From an uncultured Candidatus Competibacteraceae bacterium (lineage in GTDB: Bacteria > Pseudomonadota > Gammaproteobacteria > Competibacterales > Competibacteraceae): 38,737 nucleotides of DNA. A program made the translations under genes and the position numbers. Positions 36,899-38,737 of this stretch are shown here, piece after piece; within the stretch, counting starts at the first letter, position 1; every line of letters starts with the position of its first letter. The stretch lies in the NCBI GenBank assembly GCA_903879705.1, contig CAIRMO010000071.1, forward strand, positions 1-38,737, written 5' to 3'. The notes under the pieces were generated by a model. The model saw nothing but the letters and a program-made list of their open reading frames with translations, was not told where the DNA came from and did not search any database.

Positions 36899-37915
36899 TC
36901 AACGCGGCGCGAACTCGAAGGGATCGCAGAACAATTGCGCCGCCGGCAATCTCCGCGCCGCGAAGGCGGGTTTGGCGGCAGCGATCATCGGCGGCGGGCC
37001 GCTCATATAGACATCGTAGCCGCTCAGATCAGGATAGTCGGCGGCGACCGCTTCATGTACCCAACCCGTCCTGCCCGACCAGTGATCCTCTGGGCATGGT
37101 TCCGATAAGACCGGCGTGTAACGGAAGTTTTCGTGTTCTTCCACCCAGTGGCGCGGCAATTCATCCAGATATAACTCCAGTTTGGCCCGCGCACCCCAGT
37201 ACAGACGCAAAGGCCGATCCAGCCCGATGTGGAAAGCGTGTTCCAGCATCCCTTTAAGCGGAGCGAACCCGGAGCCGCCGCCAATCAGCAGGATCGGGCG
37301 CGGCGAATCTTCACGCAGAAAGAAGGTTCCCAGTGGCCCCTGAAAGCGGAGCAGTGCTTTGTCCTTCATCCGGTTGAACACATAATCGGTGAAAAAGCCG
37401 CCCGGCGCGTGGCGAATATGCAGCTCCAATAATGCGTCGGCATGGGGCGGATTAGCCAGCGAGAAGCTGCGCCGCCGGCCGTCGGCCAGCAGGATGTCCA
37501 CATATTGCCCGGCCAAAAATTGCAGGCGCTCGGTATTGGGCAGCTTGAGGAACAGCCGCATCACGTCGGGAGCTAATAATTCCCGTTGTTCAACCCGGCA
37601 CGGCAGGGTCTTGACGATGAGGTCGCCGCCGGTCTTGACTTCACGGACCTCGATGAGCAGGTTGGAACGCGGTTGAGCCTGGCATAACAGCGCCTTGCCC
37701 TCGATCTGCTCGCGTTCGCTGAGGCCGGGCGGACGACCGTCGGGATAGGCCAGTTCGCCGGACTGAACGGTCGCCATGCAGGAACCGCAGGTTCCGTTGC
37801 GACAACCATAGGGCAGGACGCTGCCCCGTTCGCGCAGGGCGGCGTCCAGCACCGATTCATGTTCCGCAACCGGAAATTCATGACCGCTGGGCAGAAGCGT
37901 GACACGGTAAGGCAT
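36899..37915 (-). CDS. 2Fe-2S ferredoxin/FNR-type NAD(P)H reductase (CDP-6-deoxy-glucoseen reductase-like)
   Basis: A 338-residue electron-transfer protein. An N-terminal plant-type ferredoxin domain has CRNGTCGSC and a fourth Cys in ALLCQAQ (about residues 37-80). It is followed by an FNR-like FAD domain (RRSFSLANPP) and an NAD-binding domain (LLIGGGSGFAPLKGM; YDVYMSGPPPMI). The layout matches CDP-6-deoxy-delta-3,4-glucoseen reductase-like and related oxygenase reductases. In many gammaproteobacteria this type sits away from sugar clusters with an unknown electron acceptor, so the name should be read loosely. The ATG at 37915 starts MPYRVTLLPSGHEF; the longer frame to 37954 has no support. 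Confidence 0.88.
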   Translation of the reverse strand: MPYRVTLLPSGHEFPVAEHESVLDAALRERGSVLPYGCRNGTCGSCMATVQSGELAYPDGRPPGLSEREQIEGKALLCQAQPRSNLLIEVREVKTGGDLIVKTLPCRVEQRELLAPDVMRLFLKLPNTERLQFLAGQYVDILLADGRRRSFSLANPPHADALLELHIRHAPGGFFTDYVFNRMKDKALLRFQGPLGTFFLREDSPRPILLIGGGSGFAPLKGMLEHAFHIGLDRPLRLYWGARAKLELYLDELPRHWVEEHENFRYTPVLSEPCPEDHWSGRTGWVHEAVAADYPDLSGYDVYMSGPPPMIAAAKPAFAARRLPAAQLFCDPFEFAPR

Positions 37916-38041
37916 GTTCGGGTGATCCTGAACGCTTGGAGAGACTGGGCACACATGCTACATTTTAACGGACGGCAACGCACGGTGCGCACTGTTTGAT
38001 GGTAATGGCGACATGGCCCGGCGTGTAGCAAGTTCCCGTTT

Positions 38042-38129
38042 GGAGAGGTGGCAGAGCGGTCGATTGCGACGGTCTTGAAAACCGTTGATCCGCAAGGATC
38101 CGTGGGTTCGAATCCCACCCTCTCCGCCA
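38042..38129 (+). tRNA. tRNA-Ser (anticodon UGA)
   Basis: An 88-nt tRNA with a 7-bp acceptor stem (GGAGAGG/CCTCTCC), anticodon stem ACGGT/ACCGT, loop CTTGAAA with anticodon TGA, the long variable arm typical of serine tRNAs (TGATCCGCAAGGATC), T-loop GGGTTCGAATCCC, and an encoded CCA end. It reads UCA and related serine codons. It stands between two minus-strand genes. tRNA-Ser genes are frequent phage integration sites, but no integrase or att duplicate is seen nearby. Confidence 0.97.
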
Positions 38130-38241
38130 AACAGCAAAAATCCAGTTGCCGCATCTCCCGTCAAATCTCCCCCGCACTTCCCGGCCTGGCTGTTTGTCCA
38201 CAACGCCACAGCGCCCTGCCTGACCTTGCCAAACCGTTCAG

Positions 38242-38737
38242 TTATCCTGGCGGAGGCCCGGAAATTGGCCCGGCAGGCGCTGACCCTGGAGACGGTTCGA
38301 CGGCTAAAAATCGCTCACCCGACATCACCTGCGGCACCAACCGTCCCGATGGCGCTGTGATCATCCGCACCACCTGCGGGTCGTGATTCGGCCCAAAGCT
38401 GACATGCACCGGCAACCCCTCCGCATAGAAATACAGCCGGTCGAATGGCGTGTTTGCCACAATCCATTGCGCTACTTCCAGCATGTTCTCATCCTCGACA
38501 ATGAAATCGACCGCCGCACCCCGCCGCACGCAAACCGGTCGACCCTGCCGGTTTACCTCATGCGCCGCGTGTTGATCGCGCTTGGAGTCAATACGGCCGG
38601 GAATCCGCCGGGCCAGCGGCAGTGAACAGAAGCCATAACTCAGCCGGATCATGCCGAAGTAATCGATCACCGGGTCCAGCACGTTCAGGGCCAAATCCAG
38701 CAGGGCATTATAACTTTCCGGTTCCCGGGGCAGATTG
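38242..38737 (-). CDS. Peptidase M15-like protein (partial, continues past window)
   Basis: At least 165 residues; the frame is open to the right edge, so the N-terminus is missing. The visible part has YNALLDLALNVLDPVIDYFG near its start. RGAAVDFIVEDENMLEVAQW, then PFDRLYFYAEGLPVHVSFGP, resembles the G-A-x-D and His-x-His-type segments of peptidase M15A/M15_3 (zinc D-Ala-D-Ala carboxypeptidase-like) proteins, which are often phage- or cell-wall-related. The first His ligand region (DQHAAHE) is less certain. Its end is a Pro/Gly-rich tail. A non-peptidase relative is possible. Confidence 0.5.
   Translation of the reverse strand, partial: NLPREPESYNALLDLALNVLDPVIDYFGMIRLSYGFCSLPLARRIPGRIDSKRDQHAAHEVNRQGRPVCVRRGAAVDFIVEDENMLEVAQWIVANTPFDRLYFYAEGLPVHVSFGPNHDPQVVRMITAPSGRLVPQVMSGERFLAVEPSPGSAPAGPISGPPPG

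Noticed and set aside
38042-38200. tRNA-Ser as an active integration site
   Set aside because: No duplicated tRNA 3' end, integrase or island was seen next to it in the window.

Overview
The window reads as one continuous piece of a GC-rich gammaproteobacterial chromosome. It carries opgG/opgH for periplasmic glucans, a Pseudomonas-type S-methyl-5'-thioinosine phosphorylase, and the ordered block ndk, rlmN, pilF, rodZ, hisS, yfgM, bamB. It also has propionyl-CoA carboxylase, a wax-ester/triacylglycerol synthase with an acyl-CoA-binding protein, and ETF-ubiquinone oxidoreductase. This mix would suit a storage-polymer-forming lineage such as Competibacteraceae, but that placement is an inference from gene content only.

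Layout. 1-1.7 kb: the 3' end of an NHLM-type bacteriocin-export ABC transporter, tail to tail with the phosphorylase. 1.8-7.0 kb: opgG, an overlapping 160-aa unknown gene, an AT-richer PIN-toxin/antitoxin pair that looks inserted, then an opgH lacking the usual N-terminal cytoplasmic region. 7.1-8.3 kb: remnants of a Mu-like prophage (a frameshifted head-morphogenesis/nuclease gene, a small unknown gene, and the first codons of a gpG-like gene). 8.4-15.2 kb: the conserved housekeeping block; ispG and der, common neighbours elsewhere, are not seen. 15.4-19.2 kb: a Nudix hydrolase, two unknown small/coiled-coil genes, and a chemotaxis receptor on the minus strand. 19.2-21.9 kb: an intergenic stretch with repeats, then a three-gene minus-strand operon (chain-length factor, ketoreductase, glycosyltransferase) resembling part of an aryl-polyene cluster. 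22.1-25.7 kb: pccB-pccA. 26.0-26.6 kb: a broken Uma2-family gene. Its leader recurs in inverted orientation about 4.5 kb away, on the other side of the carboxylase genes. 26.7-30.0 kb: cobB on the minus strand, then a GST and cbiD on the plus strand. 30.1-34.1 kb: ETF-QO, then a WS/DGAT-ACBP divergent pair with IS200/IS605-type (TnpB) right-end remnants on both sides of the acyltransferase gene. 34.3-38.7 kb: a lipoprotein L,D-transpeptidase, a PAAR-like DUF4280 protein behind an iron-sulfur flavin reductase, tRNA-Ser(UGA), and the end of a peptidase-M15-like gene.

How the genes fit together. Propionyl-CoA carboxylase, ETF-QO, acyl-CoA-binding protein and WS/DGAT all touch acyl-CoA flux and neutral-lipid storage. 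rodZ, opgGH, bamB, yfgM and the L,D-transpeptidase concern the envelope. cobB and cbiD are two steps of cobalamin ring synthesis. The most unusual signals are the stand-alone TnpB-type right ends around the acyltransferase gene, the disturbed opgG-opgH interval, and the degraded Mu-like prophage. I saw no clear case of a wholly new multi-gene system.
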